Positions 7,316-16,130 of a stretch of 40,263 nt of DNA are shown one piece after another (position 1 is the stretch's first letter; each line of letters starts with the position of its first letter). The stretch spans positions 1 through 40,263 of the forward strand of contig CAJFVW010000121.1 of NCBI GenBank assembly GCA_904420575.1, read 5' to 3'. The position numbers and the translations under genes were made by a program. The notes under the pieces are model-generated. The model saw nothing but the letters and a program-made list of their open reading frames with translations, was not told the DNA's origin and searched no databases. This DNA comes from an uncultured Gordonibacter sp. GTDB lineage: Bacteria > Actinomycetota > Coriobacteriia > Coriobacteriales > Eggerthellaceae.

Positions 7316-8536
7316 ATGCTCAACGTGTTCAAAGGGACGCTCGTCATGCTCGTGCGGGACAAGGCCATCTTCATCTGGTCGCTCGCGTTCCCGCTCATCC
7401 TGTCGACGCTATTCGTGTTCATGTTCTCTCACTTGGACGACGCGGGGCAGTTCGAGCCGGTGCGCACGGCCGTGGTGGCCAATGCGAGTTACGAAGAGGC
7501 ACCGGGATTCGCCGAGATGATCGATGCGCTGTCCCAACCAGGCGACGACCAGATGCTCGACGTCGTGCGCGTCGCCAGCGAAGACGAGGCCGTCGGACTT
7601 ATGCGCGACACGGCCACCGGCAGTTCGACGGCCACCGGCGGGGCAAACGAGGGCGTGGTCGGCTACCTGATGGTGAGTGACGACGGCGAGCCGAGCGTGC
7701 ATGTGCGCGGCGGGGCGACGCCCGATTCGGTCGACAGCGCGAACCAGTCCATCTTGAAAGTGATCGTCGACAACTACCTGCGCAGCTCCGCCCTCATCGA
7801 AGACGTCGCACGCGAGAATCCAGCGGCGCTTGCCAACGCGCAGGCCGTCGAAAAGCTGCTCGAGATGCCCGACCTCACGGAAAAGATCGACGTCACGCAG
7901 AATCCGCCCAAAGAGTCCGTGCGCTTCTACTTCGCCCTGCTGGCCATGGCGGCCCTGTTCGGAGGGCAGGTAGGCATGGTGGCCATCTGCCGAACGCAGC
8001 CGAACCTGAGCGCGCTCGGCGCGCGTCGTGCGCTGGGAGCCGTGAGCCGAGGAAAGACGCTGGCGGCCACGTTGGGCGCGAGCTGGCTGCTCGCGTTCGC
8101 CTGTCTGGCGGTGGCGTACGCCTTCATCCGTCTGGTGGCGGGAGTCGATTTCGGCGGGCGCGACGCGGCGTGCATTGGGGTGCTGGCAGCTTCCTCGCTT
8201 CTGGCCACTGCGGTCGGCACGCTGCTGGGATCGGTCGCAAAGCTGAACGAGGGCGTGAAAGGCGGCCTGCTCAGCGCCATCGTGTGTTTCGCCTCGTTGT
8301 TCGCCGGGCTGTACGGCTCGCCCGTCATGAAGCTTGCCGATGCGATGAACGCGACCATGCCGGCTTTGCAGTTCGTCAATCCGGCCGTGCAGATATCGCA
8401 GGCGTTCTACAGCATCATGTATTACGACACCTATCAGCGCACGATCGAATACGTCCTAGTGCTGCTGGCCATGACGGCCGTGCTGTTCGCCGTGTCGTTC
8501 CTTTTCATCAGGAGGCAACGCTATGCAAGTCTTTAA
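7316..8536 (+). CDS. ABC-2 type exporter permease 1
   Basis: 406 residues. One N-terminal membrane helix (about residues 17-40) precedes a large extracytoplasmic domain (about 45-210) that includes a Thr/Gly-rich stretch TGSSTATGGANEG. Five or so further helices follow, ending with RRQRYASL. This is the ABC2_membrane_3/DrrB-like topology. GGAAAGGGGG is a strong ribosome binding site. Its last codons overlap the start of permease 2 by 14 bases, so the two are probably made together and form a heterodimeric channel. The substrate is not evident from sequence. Confidence 0.88.
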   Translation: MLNVFKGTLVMLVRDKAIFIWSLAFPLILSTLFVFMFSHLDDAGQFEPVRTAVVANASYEEAPGFAEMIDALSQPGDDQMLDVVRVASEDEAVGLMRDTATGSSTATGGANEGVVGYLMVSDDGEPSVHVRGGATPDSVDSANQSILKVIVDNYLRSSALIEDVARENPAALANAQAVEKLLEMPDLTEKIDVTQNPPKESVRFYFALLAMAALFGGQVGMVAICRTQPNLSALGARRALGAVSRGKTLAATLGASWLLAFACLAVAYAFIRLVAGVDFGGRDAACIGVLAASSLLATAVGTLLGSVAKLNEGVKGGLLSAIVCFASLFAGLYGSPVMKLADAMNATMPALQFVNPAVQISQAFYSIMYYDTYQRTIEYVLVLLAMTAVLFAVSFLFIRRQRYASL

Positions 8537-9749
8537 GGCAGCCCTTCGGGTGGTGCTCCGTCACCCCCTTTACCTGCTCGTGTACGCCGTGTTCCTCAGC
8601 TTCATGGGCGTGCTCATGGCAAGCAGCCTCCCGTTCGGCGAAGCCGAAGACGCCGAGTTCGTGGGGCATCGGACGCGCTTTTCCGTCATCGACCGTGACG
8701 GCAGCGACCTTTCCCAGGGACTCGCCGCCTTCTTGGGAGAACGCGGCGAGGAAGTGCCCTTGGAGGACACTCCTATCGCGCTCCAGGATGCCGTGGCCAA
8801 GGGGCAGAGCGGCTACGTGGTCATCGTCCCGGAAGGCTTCGGGCAGGCGCTGATGGACGCGGCGGCCACGGGAGGGGATGTGCCCGAGCTCGAAACCGTG
8901 TACAGCTACTATTCCCTCGAGGGCAACCTCATGGACCAGGAGGTCAACGAGTATTTGGGCGTTGCCCGGGCCTACGCGGGGCTGCTGCCCGACGCCTCGC
9001 AGGCCGACGTCGCGGCGCATGCAGGCGAGACGATGGCTTCGTCCGCCTCGGTGGGGACCGTGCAGCTGGGCGGCGGGTCCAGCGAGGCGCAGCGCTTCGT
9101 GTTCTATTTGGATTGGGGGACGTACACGCTGTTCGCTTCCATCATCGTGTGCGTCGGACTGCTGATGGGCACGATCAACCGAACCGACCTGCACCGGCGG
9201 AACCTGGTGTCGCCGGTGCCGTCGCTCACATACAACCTCCAGGTAGCGGCCGCGGCGCTGCTGGTGATGGCGGCCGTGTGGTTGTGGGCCGTCGGGCTGG
9301 GCCTGGTCGTGTTCTCCGAGTCCGTGGCGCAGATCGGAGGATTCGCGCTGGCGCTCATGTTGGTGCTGACGTTCGCGTTCGCCACCGTGCCGCTTTCGAT
9401 CGGCTTCCTTTTGGGACAGCTGGGCGTGAGCGAGTTCGCCAGCAATGCCATCGGCAACATCGCGGGCATGGTGGTGTCGTTTCTGGGCGGCGTGTGGATC
9501 TCGTTCGACCTGCTGGATCCGGCCGTGCAGACCGTCGCGCATTTCTCGCCTGCCTATTGGTACACGAGCGCGCTGCAGAAAGCGGTCGAGCTGGAGGCGC
9601 CCACGCCCGAAGCGCTCGGGCCGATCCTGGGCGACATGGGCGTGCTGCTGCTGTTCACGGCCGCCATCTTCGCGATCGCCCTGGTGATAGGACGCGTGCG
9701 CGTGCAGAGCGCCGAAGCTGGCGGCAACGCCGCCGCCAGCCGCTCCTGA
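8523..9749 (+). CDS. ABC-2 type exporter permease 2
   Basis: 408 residues, paralogous in layout to permease 1: an N-terminal helix (LYLLVYAVFLSFMGVLMASS), an extracytoplasmic domain (about 45-190), then six predicted helices from YTLFASIIVCVGLLMG to the C-terminal LLLFTAAIFAIALVIG. AGGAGG precedes the ATG inside the end of permease 1. The one-ATPase/two-permease composition with a divergent NarL-type two-component system matches the linearmycin-type LnrLMN exporters of Bacillus, a comparison of architecture only. Confidence 0.88.
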   Translation: MQVFKAALRVVLRHPLYLLVYAVFLSFMGVLMASSLPFGEAEDAEFVGHRTRFSVIDRDGSDLSQGLAAFLGERGEEVPLEDTPIALQDAVAKGQSGYVVIVPEGFGQALMDAAATGGDVPELETVYSYYSLEGNLMDQEVNEYLGVARAYAGLLPDASQADVAAHAGETMASSASVGTVQLGGGSSEAQRFVFYLDWGTYTLFASIIVCVGLLMGTINRTDLHRRNLVSPVPSLTYNLQVAAAALLVMAAVWLWAVGLGLVVFSESVAQIGGFALALMLVLTFAFATVPLSIGFLLGQLGVSEFASNAIGNIAGMVVSFLGGVWISFDLLDPAVQTVAHFSPAYWYTSALQKAVELEAPTPEALGPILGDMGVLLLFTAAIFAIALVIGRVRVQSAEAGGNAAASRS

Positions 9750-9757
9750 GCGGCAGC

Positions 9758-9779
9758 GCCCGCCCAGCGCTGGGCGGGC
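9758..9779. terminator. Perfect hairpin between convergent operons
   Basis: GCCCGCCCAGC and GCTGGGCGGGC form a perfect 11+11 palindrome eight bases after the permease 2 stop. It can act for both the exporter operon and the converging pilus operon. A T-run is lacking. Confidence 0.65.
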
Positions 9780-9864
9780 CGGTGTACGTGCGCGCGACAT
9801 GCGAGACGGCTCCGGCCGGTGCGCGGCGGGCGGTCCGGCGCCGGTTCGGCCGGCGCTGGGTGGA

Positions 9865-10371
9865 TCATCCTTGCTCCCTGCAGGCGGCAGGACAAGGCTG
9901 GCCGGCCGGCATGGGACAGGAGAGAAGCCCGGGAGCCAGGTCGACGGTGAGCACGCAGGCAAGCGGAACGCGTTCCGCACCCGTGCGATCCGTCAGCTCG
10001 AGCCGAACCGTCCAGCCCGAGGGCAAGCCCGGCACGACGCCGACCGAAGGCTTCGGGGACGGCGCGCTGTCTGGCGCGGCCCCTGCCGACATCGCGCCAG
10101 ACAGCGCATCGCGATCCGGCATCGCGCCGTTTGACAGGGCCCCGTCTAGCAGCTGGCTTTCCGATGCAGCCCCTTCGCAGGCAGAAACCTTTTGCGCGTC
10201 TAGGGCTTGGAGGGCCGCCCGCTCCTTCTCGTCAAAACGCGGGCGAACCGGGGACTTCGGCTTTTCGATCTCTTCATGCATCGGTTCGTCCTCGTCGAAC
10301 CGATGCATGCAACCGTAACAGGTGTCCATGTCTTCGAACAGGCGCGCCTTGCATACCGGACAAGTCTTCAT
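9865..10371 (-). CDS. Zinc-ribbon protein, last gene of the Tad operon
   Basis: 168 residues. The N-terminus MKTCPVCKARLFEDMDTCYGCMHRF gives a CxxC-x10-CxxC zinc ribbon. The middle (about 30-110) is low-complexity, rich in Ala/Ser/Pro/Asp. The C-terminus contains a short beta-like segment WTVRLELTDRTGAERVPLACVLTVD. No enzymatic motif is seen. Its ATG overlaps the stop of the DUF192 gene (ATGA) and GGAG precedes it, so it belongs to the pilus operon. The role is unknown; an adaptor or regulator is possible. The 9780-9864 stretch shows nothing else. Confidence 0.7.
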   Translation of the reverse strand: MKTCPVCKARLFEDMDTCYGCMHRFDEDEPMHEEIEKPKSPVRPRFDEKERAALQALDAQKVSACEGAASESQLLDGALSNGAMPDRDALSGAMSAGAAPDSAPSPKPSVGVVPGLPSGWTVRLELTDRTGAERVPLACVLTVDLAPGLLSCPMPAGQPCPAACREQG

Positions 10372-10748
10372 GATGGTCTCCGATCCGCCGCCTTAGGGCG
10401 GCCTTCCTCGTGATGTTCTTCGCTTATTGCAGCAGACATACAGGCCAAGCCGATGCGGTCGCCCGGCCGAAACCACGGCTCGCAGCTTGCGAACCGTTCG
10501 ACGACCGCCTCCGCGCGTGCGTTGCGCAGACGTCGCAAGGGGCCGACCGCACGATGGGCCTCGATGACCTGTCCCGCACGGTCGACGAAAGCCACGTCCA
10601 GCCGATGGCCCATGCCCACGGTATGGATGTCGTGACAGGGCACGAGCAGCATCGCGTCCCCGTTCGGGTCCGCGCATAACAGCCCGCGAGCCCGATGCGC
10701 TGCGCTCGTGGCCAGCACGAGCGCCGACAAGATTTCCTGTTCTTCCAA
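10368..10748 (-). CDS. DUF192 family protein
   Basis: 126 residues from a TTG start preceded by GGAAAGGAAG. The core GDAMLLVPCHDIHTVGMGHRLDVAFVDRAGQVIEAH fits DUF192 (typically xxGMRxxLDxxFxDxxGxV), followed by VVERFASCEPWFRPGDRIGLA. DUF192 proteins are small beta-rich proteins of unknown biochemical role, often near secretion or pilus loci in actinobacteria. A longer reading to 10943 exists but adds arginine-rich sequence without similarity. It sits between an unknown membrane protein and the zinc-ribbon gene, with a 201-base gap upstream in which only a weak CTGGCG/CGCCAG hairpin (10777-10801) was noticed. Confidence 0.7.
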   Translation of the reverse strand: MEEQEILSALVLATSAAHRARGLLCADPNGDAMLLVPCHDIHTVGMGHRLDVAFVDRAGQVIEAHRAVGPLRRLRNARAEAVVERFASCEPWFRPGDRIGLACMSAAISEEHHEEGRPKAADRRPS

Positions 10749-10949
10749 CGTCCCACTTCCTTTCCGCTTATTCCCGCTGGCGCACGGCAGTCGTACGCCA
10801 GGGCCGAAAACCGGCGCGGCGCACCCGCGACCCGCACAAACAGCACGTTTCCCTGCCACGGAGATCATCGGAGTATCTTGCATTCGCGTCCGATGCGGCC
10901 TTCGGCGTCGTCTTTCGGCGTCGTTGCCGTGACCCTCCGGCACGCGGGC

Positions 10950-11525
10950 CTACTCCGTCTGACCGCTATCATGGACGCATTGCACGACGACGCTCGTCGT
11001 GCCCGACACGTCGGTGCACGACACCCACGCCCAGCTGCAGCTTCCGCCGTCCTTGACGAAGGCGCCGTTCCCCGCCAGGCCGCTGCCTACCTCCGTCCAT
11101 CCCCGCTCCCTCATCTTTTCGGCAATGTGCGCATACGCATGGGTGGCGGCACCGTCCGCCTCGAATCCCACGACCGTGCCGCCCGCCGCAACCGCCACGT
11201 TGCTGTATTCATCGAGAGCGAACAGCTCGTCGGCAAACCATGGAGGGGCCTCTTCGCTTTCCGTGGCCAGCCCTAAGCCGAGCACACCCGCATCGCCTCC
11301 GACAAGAGACGAAGGTTCCGAAGGACCTCCGGTCTGCACGTGTTCGACCGTTCGCATCACGCTCATGCCCGCAAGCACCGCCTTCCCCACTCCGTCGAAA
11401 GCATACGCGCCGAGACAGAGCAGGCATACCGCCACGCAGGCGCGCAGCGCGCGACTTGCCTGCGGCGCCGTCCTTCTTGTGCGGAGCCCTCTGACAGGGC
11501 GCGCCCCGGCCTCTTTCCCTTTCAC
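10950..11525 (-). CDS. Unknown single-pass membrane or secreted protein of the Tad operon
   Basis: 191 residues from a GTG start that overlaps the tadE stop (ATGTGA). Arginine-rich residues 1-30 precede one hydrophobic helix (ALRACVAVCLLCLGAYAF), then an extracytoplasmic domain of about 140 residues. That part has GGTVVGFEADGAATHAYAHIAEKMRERGWTEV-like sequence, suggesting an alpha/beta fold, and a pair of cysteines (SCSWAWVSC) near the end. It was not recognised as a named family. Position directly behind the TadE/TadG genes suggests a minor pilus or assembly component. Confidence 0.7.
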   Translation of the reverse strand: MKGKEAGARPVRGLRTRRTAPQASRALRACVAVCLLCLGAYAFDGVGKAVLAGMSVMRTVEHVQTGGPSEPSSLVGGDAGVLGLGLATESEEAPPWFADELFALDEYSNVAVAAGGTVVGFEADGAATHAYAHIAEKMRERGWTEVGSGLAGNGAFVKDGGSCSWAWVSCTDVSGTTSVVVQCVHDSGQTE

Positions 11526-11974
11526 ATCAGAACCCCCGGTTTGTACACATCCACGGTGAACGACGCCGCGTGTTCCAAATGCGGCAACGCCACGCCGAAT
11601 ACGTGCGATTTCAGACCCAGCCCGAACAAGGTGGGATAGAATTCCAGCGTCGCCGTGAAAGTCACCCGTCCCGCCCCTCCGTCCGCAACGGCGACGCTGG
11701 CCTGAAGATACGGCCGGTCCTGCTCCTCCTCGATGGCCGCCTGTACCTGGGCACGGCTCTGCTCGAGCCCTTGGCCGTAGGCGGGAGACGTCGCATGGAC
11801 ACGCACTGCGTCGCGCGCCACGCGGTCGAACGCTGCGCATTCCGACAAGAACAGCAGGGCGTTCATAGCGATGACCGCTACGGCCACGACCACGGGAAAG
11901 GCCACTGCGAGTTCCACGGTCATCTGCCCCGCCTGGTTGGCCCAAGCCTTCCGCGCGCGCTTCTTCACTCCCAT
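11522..11974 (-). CDS. tadE: TadE-like pseudopilin
   Basis: 150 residues. A basic N-terminus is followed by NQAGQMTVELAVAFPVVVAVAVIAMNALLF, the TadE signature: a Gly/Gln-Met-Thr-Val-Glu segment entering one membrane helix. The remaining 100 residues form an extracytoplasmic domain. TadE proteins are pseudopilins processed by a prepilin peptidase. The start at 11974 overlaps the end of the TadG-like gene by 10 bases. Its stop overlaps the next gene. Confidence 0.82.
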   Translation of the reverse strand: MGVKKRARKAWANQAGQMTVELAVAFPVVVAVAVIAMNALLFLSECAAFDRVARDAVRVHATSPAYGQGLEQSRAQVQAAIEEEQDRPYLQASVAVADGGAGRVTFTATLEFYPTLFGLGLKSHVFGVALPHLEHAASFTVDVYKPGVLM

Positions 11975-14091
11975 GCCCTCACCCCCGTGACCTCTCCGCA
12001 GACGGAGCGAAGGGCGTCGGCCAGATTGTCGACAAGCCCGCCTGCCGCCTCCACGACCGCAGGTGGCAAGGTGATGGTGATGGGCACGGAAACACCTCCG
12101 ACGGGAAACTCGATAACCGCCAGCTCTATGGTCCCGTTGCTGTCCGCAAGCTCTTCGAGCACGGCGTCTTCTACGCTGTCCACCACCGACGAGAACAGGT
12201 CGGTTGTCGTGCTGGGGAAGGCAAGCGCCTGCCTCTTCACGGCCAGGAAGCGGACGGCGAACGCGCCTTCGTCGGCAGCAGCCACATGCTGGGTGTTTAC
12301 GACCACGGGCTTGAGCGCATCGAGCTTTGCCGGCTGGAGCCCCAAGGCACCGACGCACGAACCCAACGCGTCGGCCGCCCAGGTGCCGAGACCGCTAGCG
12401 CTGGCAAGCGGCAGGCCGTCGAGCGCCTGCGCCACGCCTGTTTCGACAGCCTGCTGCCCCTCGGCATAGGCACGCAAGAGGGAGGACCAGCAGTCCAACA
12501 CCATGCGCGCTGCTCCAACCGCCGATCCCCCGTCTTCGGCAAAGCCGTCGAGCAGCGACGCGAGAACGGATCGCCCTTCGTCCGCGGAATCAGGAACCAG
12601 CGTCGCTGCGGAGACGGCGGCACGCATGCCCAGCATGCCGCCTTCCTGCACGAACGAGCTCTCGAATCCCGTCGAGGCGGCGGCAGCCCTCATGTTCGCC
12701 ACCATGACGACGACGCCGAGCCTGCCAGGAGGCGCAGCATCGATGCGTTGCCCGCCGACCTGTTCCAGCGCCTGCTTGCACAGATCGAGCAGCCCTTGTG
12801 CCTGATTCTTCACGGCAGCCGTTCGAGGGTCAAGACGCGCCCGGGCTTTCTGGTAGTCTTCGGCCGCCTGGGCGACCGCGACGTAATGGTATTCGAAACC
12901 GTTTTCGATGGAGGTGGATGCGGCCGCCACCTTGCCCATGCTCGCAGCAGTGAACCCGCAGGCCGGGCACATGGCATACCCCCCGGCTTCCATCTGCGCG
13001 ATCGACCCCCTCGCAGTCGCTCCGCCCGCTTGTGGGCATCCGGCCCATGCGTGCATGACCGGCGAACCGGAAGAATCCATCGTGACCGGATAGGCCGTTT
13101 CGGTGTAGAGCGTGGTCAAGCGCATCTCGTCCGTGTTCTTGGGCAGCTGGGGGAAGAAGGCATCGAACGATCCTTCGGTCTCGTGCACGTAGCCCCGGCC
13201 CACCTCGCTCGAGGCGAACCGGTAGAACCTCTCGCGCAGCGCCGAGCGGGCCCGCTCTTCCACCGACGCTCCTTCAGGCGCCTCTTCGGCCAGCCGCGAG
13301 GCATAATAGGCCTGCGCCCGCTTCAAAGGGACGGAAAAGGACCAGGCATCCACGCTTCGGTAGAGCGGATTGTCCGCAGCCTCGATGGAGGAAAGCGTCC
13401 GGGCCCGCTCGTACATGCAGTACGACGGGTCGTCGCCGCAATCCCGGGAGAAAGCGCGCATTTTCGCTTCGTTCGCCTCCTGCGCCGCCTCCTCGGCCTC
13501 CTTTGCGGCGCGCTCTAGGTCGTCGGCCTGTTCGTCCACCGCTTTCTCCAGCTTATCCGCCTCTTCGACGGAATCGATCCCGATCTTTTCCCCTTCCGTC
13601 GGCACCAGCACGGCCAGCGCAAGGTACTCCGCACCCAGAGAGGACCCGTTGTTGGACGACGCCACCGTAGCGGCGTTCGCCGCCGCCAAGAAGGGCAGTG
13701 CCTTCTGCAGCTGGTTCAACCCGTTCGCAGCCTTGTCGGCGAACGCGTCGCGCGCGTCCATCACCTTGCCGCCCATCTCTATGAGCTTCTCCCCCACTCC
13801 TGCCGCGCCAGGCACGCATAACGCCACGATGCCAAGCCCGTATGACGCCAGGCCGGTCAGCGAAAGGGAGAGCACCACCGCGTCGCACACGCGCACGACG
13901 ATCATGAATTCTGCGACCTCGTTTTCGGCCGCAAGCGCCGCGGCGTCGGCAACGTTCTGGATGTCGGCCGAAGCCGAGCTCGCCCGGTACACCCTCGCAG
14001 CAGAGAACAGGAGCGAGAGTGTGACCAGCAAAGCCACCACCATGCCCAACGTCGAAAAACCGTCCTTCTCGAATAGCACGTCACGCTTCAT
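11965..14091 (-). CDS. Large TadG-like pilus assembly protein
   Basis: 708 residues. The N-terminus KDGFSTLGMVVALLVTLSLLFSAARVYRASSASADIQNVADAAALAAENEV is the TadG/TadE-like pattern of one membrane helix and a NVADAAALAA motif. A second hydrophobic stretch (about 62-94) and an acidic coiled-coil region (about 185-225, EEADKLEKAVDEQADDLERAAKEAEEAAQEANEAK) follow. Around residues 350-385 two cysteine motifs, GCPQAG and MCPACGFTAASMGKV, look like a zinc site. ATG at 14091 (TTG at 14094 possible) overlaps the upstream tadE stop. It is far longer than proteobacterial TadG, and the domain after residue 250 was not recognised. Confidence 0.75.
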   Translation of the reverse strand: MKRDVLFEKDGFSTLGMVVALLVTLSLLFSAARVYRASSASADIQNVADAAALAAENEVAEFMIVVRVCDAVVLSLSLTGLASYGLGIVALCVPGAAGVGEKLIEMGGKVMDARDAFADKAANGLNQLQKALPFLAAANAATVASSNNGSSLGAEYLALAVLVPTEGEKIGIDSVEEADKLEKAVDEQADDLERAAKEAEEAAQEANEAKMRAFSRDCGDDPSYCMYERARTLSSIEAADNPLYRSVDAWSFSVPLKRAQAYYASRLAEEAPEGASVEERARSALRERFYRFASSEVGRGYVHETEGSFDAFFPQLPKNTDEMRLTTLYTETAYPVTMDSSGSPVMHAWAGCPQAGGATARGSIAQMEAGGYAMCPACGFTAASMGKVAAASTSIENGFEYHYVAVAQAAEDYQKARARLDPRTAAVKNQAQGLLDLCKQALEQVGGQRIDAAPPGRLGVVVMVANMRAAAASTGFESSFVQEGGMLGMRAAVSAATLVPDSADEGRSVLASLLDGFAEDGGSAVGAARMVLDCWSSLLRAYAEGQQAVETGVAQALDGLPLASASGLGTWAADALGSCVGALGLQPAKLDALKPVVVNTQHVAAADEGAFAVRFLAVKRQALAFPSTTTDLFSSVVDSVEDAVLEELADSNGTIELAVIEFPVGGVSVPITITLPPAVVEAAGGLVDNLADALRSVCGEVTGVRAWE

Positions 14092-14623
14092 CAAGCCACG
14101 CCCCTATCCACGCCGCCGGATCGCGGCCAGCCGCCGAACGTTCGACCCAGGTCGGCTGCACCTGTTGGGAGACCGAGACCTCCACGACGAAATTGCCATG
14201 CCCATTCACGATGCCGAGCAGGCTCGCTCCCATGTCGAACAGCGGCAGGGGCTTCGCCTCGGTGGCGATGGACACCCGAACCCGCTGCGACCGCTCGTCG
14301 CCTTCGAGGCGGATTTCCCACGTGCACGAACCTTCGTGCACGTGAAAGCATTCCTGCTGGGGAACGGCACCCAACCGACGGCGCACGTACGCCTCGCATT
14401 GCGCGTCCACCCCCTCCTGAGCATCGGTCTTGGTCGCCAACAGCCGGCACGCGTCGGCCGCGGCGCCCTCCATGACGATGCGGTCGTACAGCAGGATGCC
14501 CGGCTGCACCAGCAAGAGGACAAGCACGAACACGACCGGAAGCAGGAATGCCGCCTCCACCGTGCTCTGGCCCCTCTCGTCCGCCAGGCGCTTCAACGCC
14601 GCCGGCCCTTCCTTCGCATGCAT
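14081..14623 (-). CDS. tadE: TadE-like pseudopilin
   Basis: 180 residues. ERGQSTVEAAFLLPVVFVLVLLLVQPGILLYDRIVMEGAAADACRLLA is the TadE signature, with GQSTVE before the helix. The extracytoplasmic part contains two cysteines (CFHVHEGSC). GGAGGGACCTGCAAC gives a good ribosome binding site for the ATG at 14623. It is the first of two TadE-type genes separated by the large TadG-like gene, with which it overlaps by 11 bases. Confidence 0.85.
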   Translation of the reverse strand: MHAKEGPAALKRLADERGQSTVEAAFLLPVVFVLVLLLVQPGILLYDRIVMEGAAADACRLLATKTDAQEGVDAQCEAYVRRRLGAVPQQECFHVHEGSCTWEIRLEGDERSQRVRVSIATEAKPLPLFDMGASLLGIVNGHGNFVVEVSVSQQVQPTWVERSAAGRDPAAWIGAWLDEA

Positions 14624-14649
14624 GTTGCAGGTCCCTCCCTTGCCACGCG

Positions 14650-14883
14650 TCAGAACACGAACACGTCGGCCACCGCTCCCGGTGCCACCGCCTGCACATG
14701 ATGCGACGCCGCCATGAGCGCATGCTCGACGAACACGCCGCCCCCGAGCACGCGCCAAAGAACGCCAAGCGCCACGACGATGCTCAGGAGGCCGGCCATC
14801 ACGAAGACGTATTCGAGCGTTCCCTGTCCACGGACGTCTTCCTTGGCCCACTGCCCGCGCCTCGGCCGAAGAAGCCCCGTCAC
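14650..14883 (-). CDS. Flp-like second pilin or pseudopilin
   Basis: 77 residues from a GTG that overlaps the flp stop (CTGTGA). KEDVRGQGTLEYVFVMAGLLSIVVALGVLW carries the Flp-type processing site and Glu5/Tyr6 pair (GQGTLEY, compare GQGTTEY in Flp) followed by one helix. The C-terminal VEHALMAASHHVQAVAPGAVADVFVF extends beyond the Flp length. It is probably a minor pilin. The GTG start is inferred from the tight overlap; no other start codon gives a sensible N-terminus. Confidence 0.7.
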   Translation of the reverse strand: MTGLLRPRRGQWAKEDVRGQGTLEYVFVMAGLLSIVVALGVLWRVLGGGVFVEHALMAASHHVQAVAPGAVADVFVF

Positions 14884-15122
14884 AGATTGTTGATGCCTTC
14901 GGCTATGGCGTCCCACAGTTCCTGGATTTTCGGCCGGAACAGCGTGATGGCGATGATGGCAATGACGACCAAAACCCCCACGAGGATGGCGTATTCCGTG
15001 GTGCCCTGTCCCTTTGCGCAGGAAAGCCGTGCCTTGATGCAGCACCAGGCATGCAGCGAAGCCTCCCTCGTCCCTTTCCTCGCATGATCGATCGCCGTTG
15101 CAATGTGCGTTTTCCTTCCCAT
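14880..15122 (-). CDS. flp: Flp major pilin
   Basis: 80 residues. A 36-residue positively charged leader ends in CAKGQGTTEYAILVGVLVVIAIIAITLF: the Gly cleavage site, Glu5 and Tyr6, and the hydrophobic helix of Flp/Fap type IVb pilins. The short C-terminus RPKIQELWDAIAEGINNL is typical of Flp. AAAGGAGATCGGCTG is a strong ribosome binding site, in keeping with high expression of the structural subunit. The leader is longer than the usual 10-20 residues and contains three cysteines, an oddity. Confidence 0.9.
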   Translation of the reverse strand: MGRKTHIATAIDHARKGTREASLHAWCCIKARLSCAKGQGTTEYAILVGVLVVIAIIAITLFRPKIQELWDAIAEGINNL

Positions 15123-15194
15123 CAGCCGATCTCCTTTCTCTCGGACGCCGCTCGCTTTTCCCGTCTAGGCCCCTTCGTCTCCCCTCCCGGCACA

Positions 15195-16130
15195 TCAGAA
15201 TCCCTCCATCAGCTCGAGCAACACCGGCCCCAGCACGAGCAACAACATGGCTGGCAACATGAGGGCGCCGGTCGGCACCATCATCTTCACCGAGGCCTTC
15301 GCCACCTGCTCCTGTTTGCGTGAACGGAACTGCGTCCGCGCCTCGGCCGCCGCAGCCTCGAGGCTTTCGGCCAGCGACGACCCGAACCGCAACGACCGCA
15401 CGACGTTTTCCACGACGCGCGCGAACAGAGGCGAATCGAACGTCGCCGCAAGGTCCCGCAGCGCCTGCTCTCGCGTCACCAGTCCCAACGACCATTGCCG
15501 CTGCGTCGATGCACATGAACGGGAAAGCAGCGTGTCGAAATGCTCGGCGTACAGCTGCAGGCTGCGGTCGAACGACAGGCCGCTGCGTAGTCCCAGGGCA
15601 ACCACTTCGAGCATTTCGGAAAGATGCCGTTCCAGTTCGTCCGCCCGCTGCCGTTCGCGCTGGCGCACTGCCCAGCCAAGCGAGGCCCGCCCAGCCGCCG
15701 CGCCGGCGACGCCGAACGCCACGGCCAGTTCGGTCGAAAACGGCACGCCGAGAACCGCGCCGCAGGCTGCGGCGACGCAGGAAGCACGCCTGCGCGTCTC
15801 GCAAAAACCCGCGTCGGTTACCCTCCCGGCAAGGCCGGCCCGCTTCACATGCTCGGCGCACCAGCGCGCCGTCCGCGCGCTCGCACGTGCCCGAGGTGTA
15901 GCGGCGCCAAGAGCAAGCCTCCTGCTCGCGGTCTCGGCCGCCGCAAGCAGCCGGTCGTCCAGCCTGCGCCCGGCATTCGCCTCGCCATCCAACGCGCCCG
16001 CCGCGAAACGGTGCAGGGATGCGGCACGCGCCTGCCGTTGCACCAAGGCGCATGCGACGAACGAGGCGGCCACGAACGCGGCGGCGGTGGCCAAGGGAAC
16101 CGACCAGGCCACACCGGCGAATCCCGTCAT
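15195..16130 (-). CDS. tadC: TadC, pilus inner-membrane platform protein
   Basis: 311 residues. The T2SSF domain is evident in ELERHLSEMLEVVALGLRSGLSFDRSLQLYAEHF and ENVVRSLRFGSSLAESLEAAAAEARTQFRSRKQEQVAKASVKMMVP, followed by the final helix GALMLPAMLLLVLGPVLLELMEGF. N-terminal and central hydrophobic segments complete a GspF-like topology. TadB and TadC form the membrane platform for Flp assembly. The ATG overlaps the tadB stop (ATGA). Confidence 0.9.
   Translation of the reverse strand: MTGFAGVAWSVPLATAAAFVAASFVACALVQRQARAASLHRFAAGALDGEANAGRRLDDRLLAAAETASRRLALGAATPRARASARTARWCAEHVKRAGLAGRVTDAGFCETRRRASCVAAACGAVLGVPFSTELAVAFGVAGAAAGRASLGWAVRQRERQRADELERHLSEMLEVVALGLRSGLSFDRSLQLYAEHFDTLLSRSCASTQRQWSLGLVTREQALRDLAATFDSPLFARVVENVVRSLRFGSSLAESLEAAAAEARTQFRSRKQEQVAKASVKMMVPTGALMLPAMLLLVLGPVLLELMEGF

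Noticed and set aside
12286-13518. 410-codon plus-strand frame inside the Tad locus
   Set aside because: Antisense to the TadG-like gene, no start signal, shadow-type composition.
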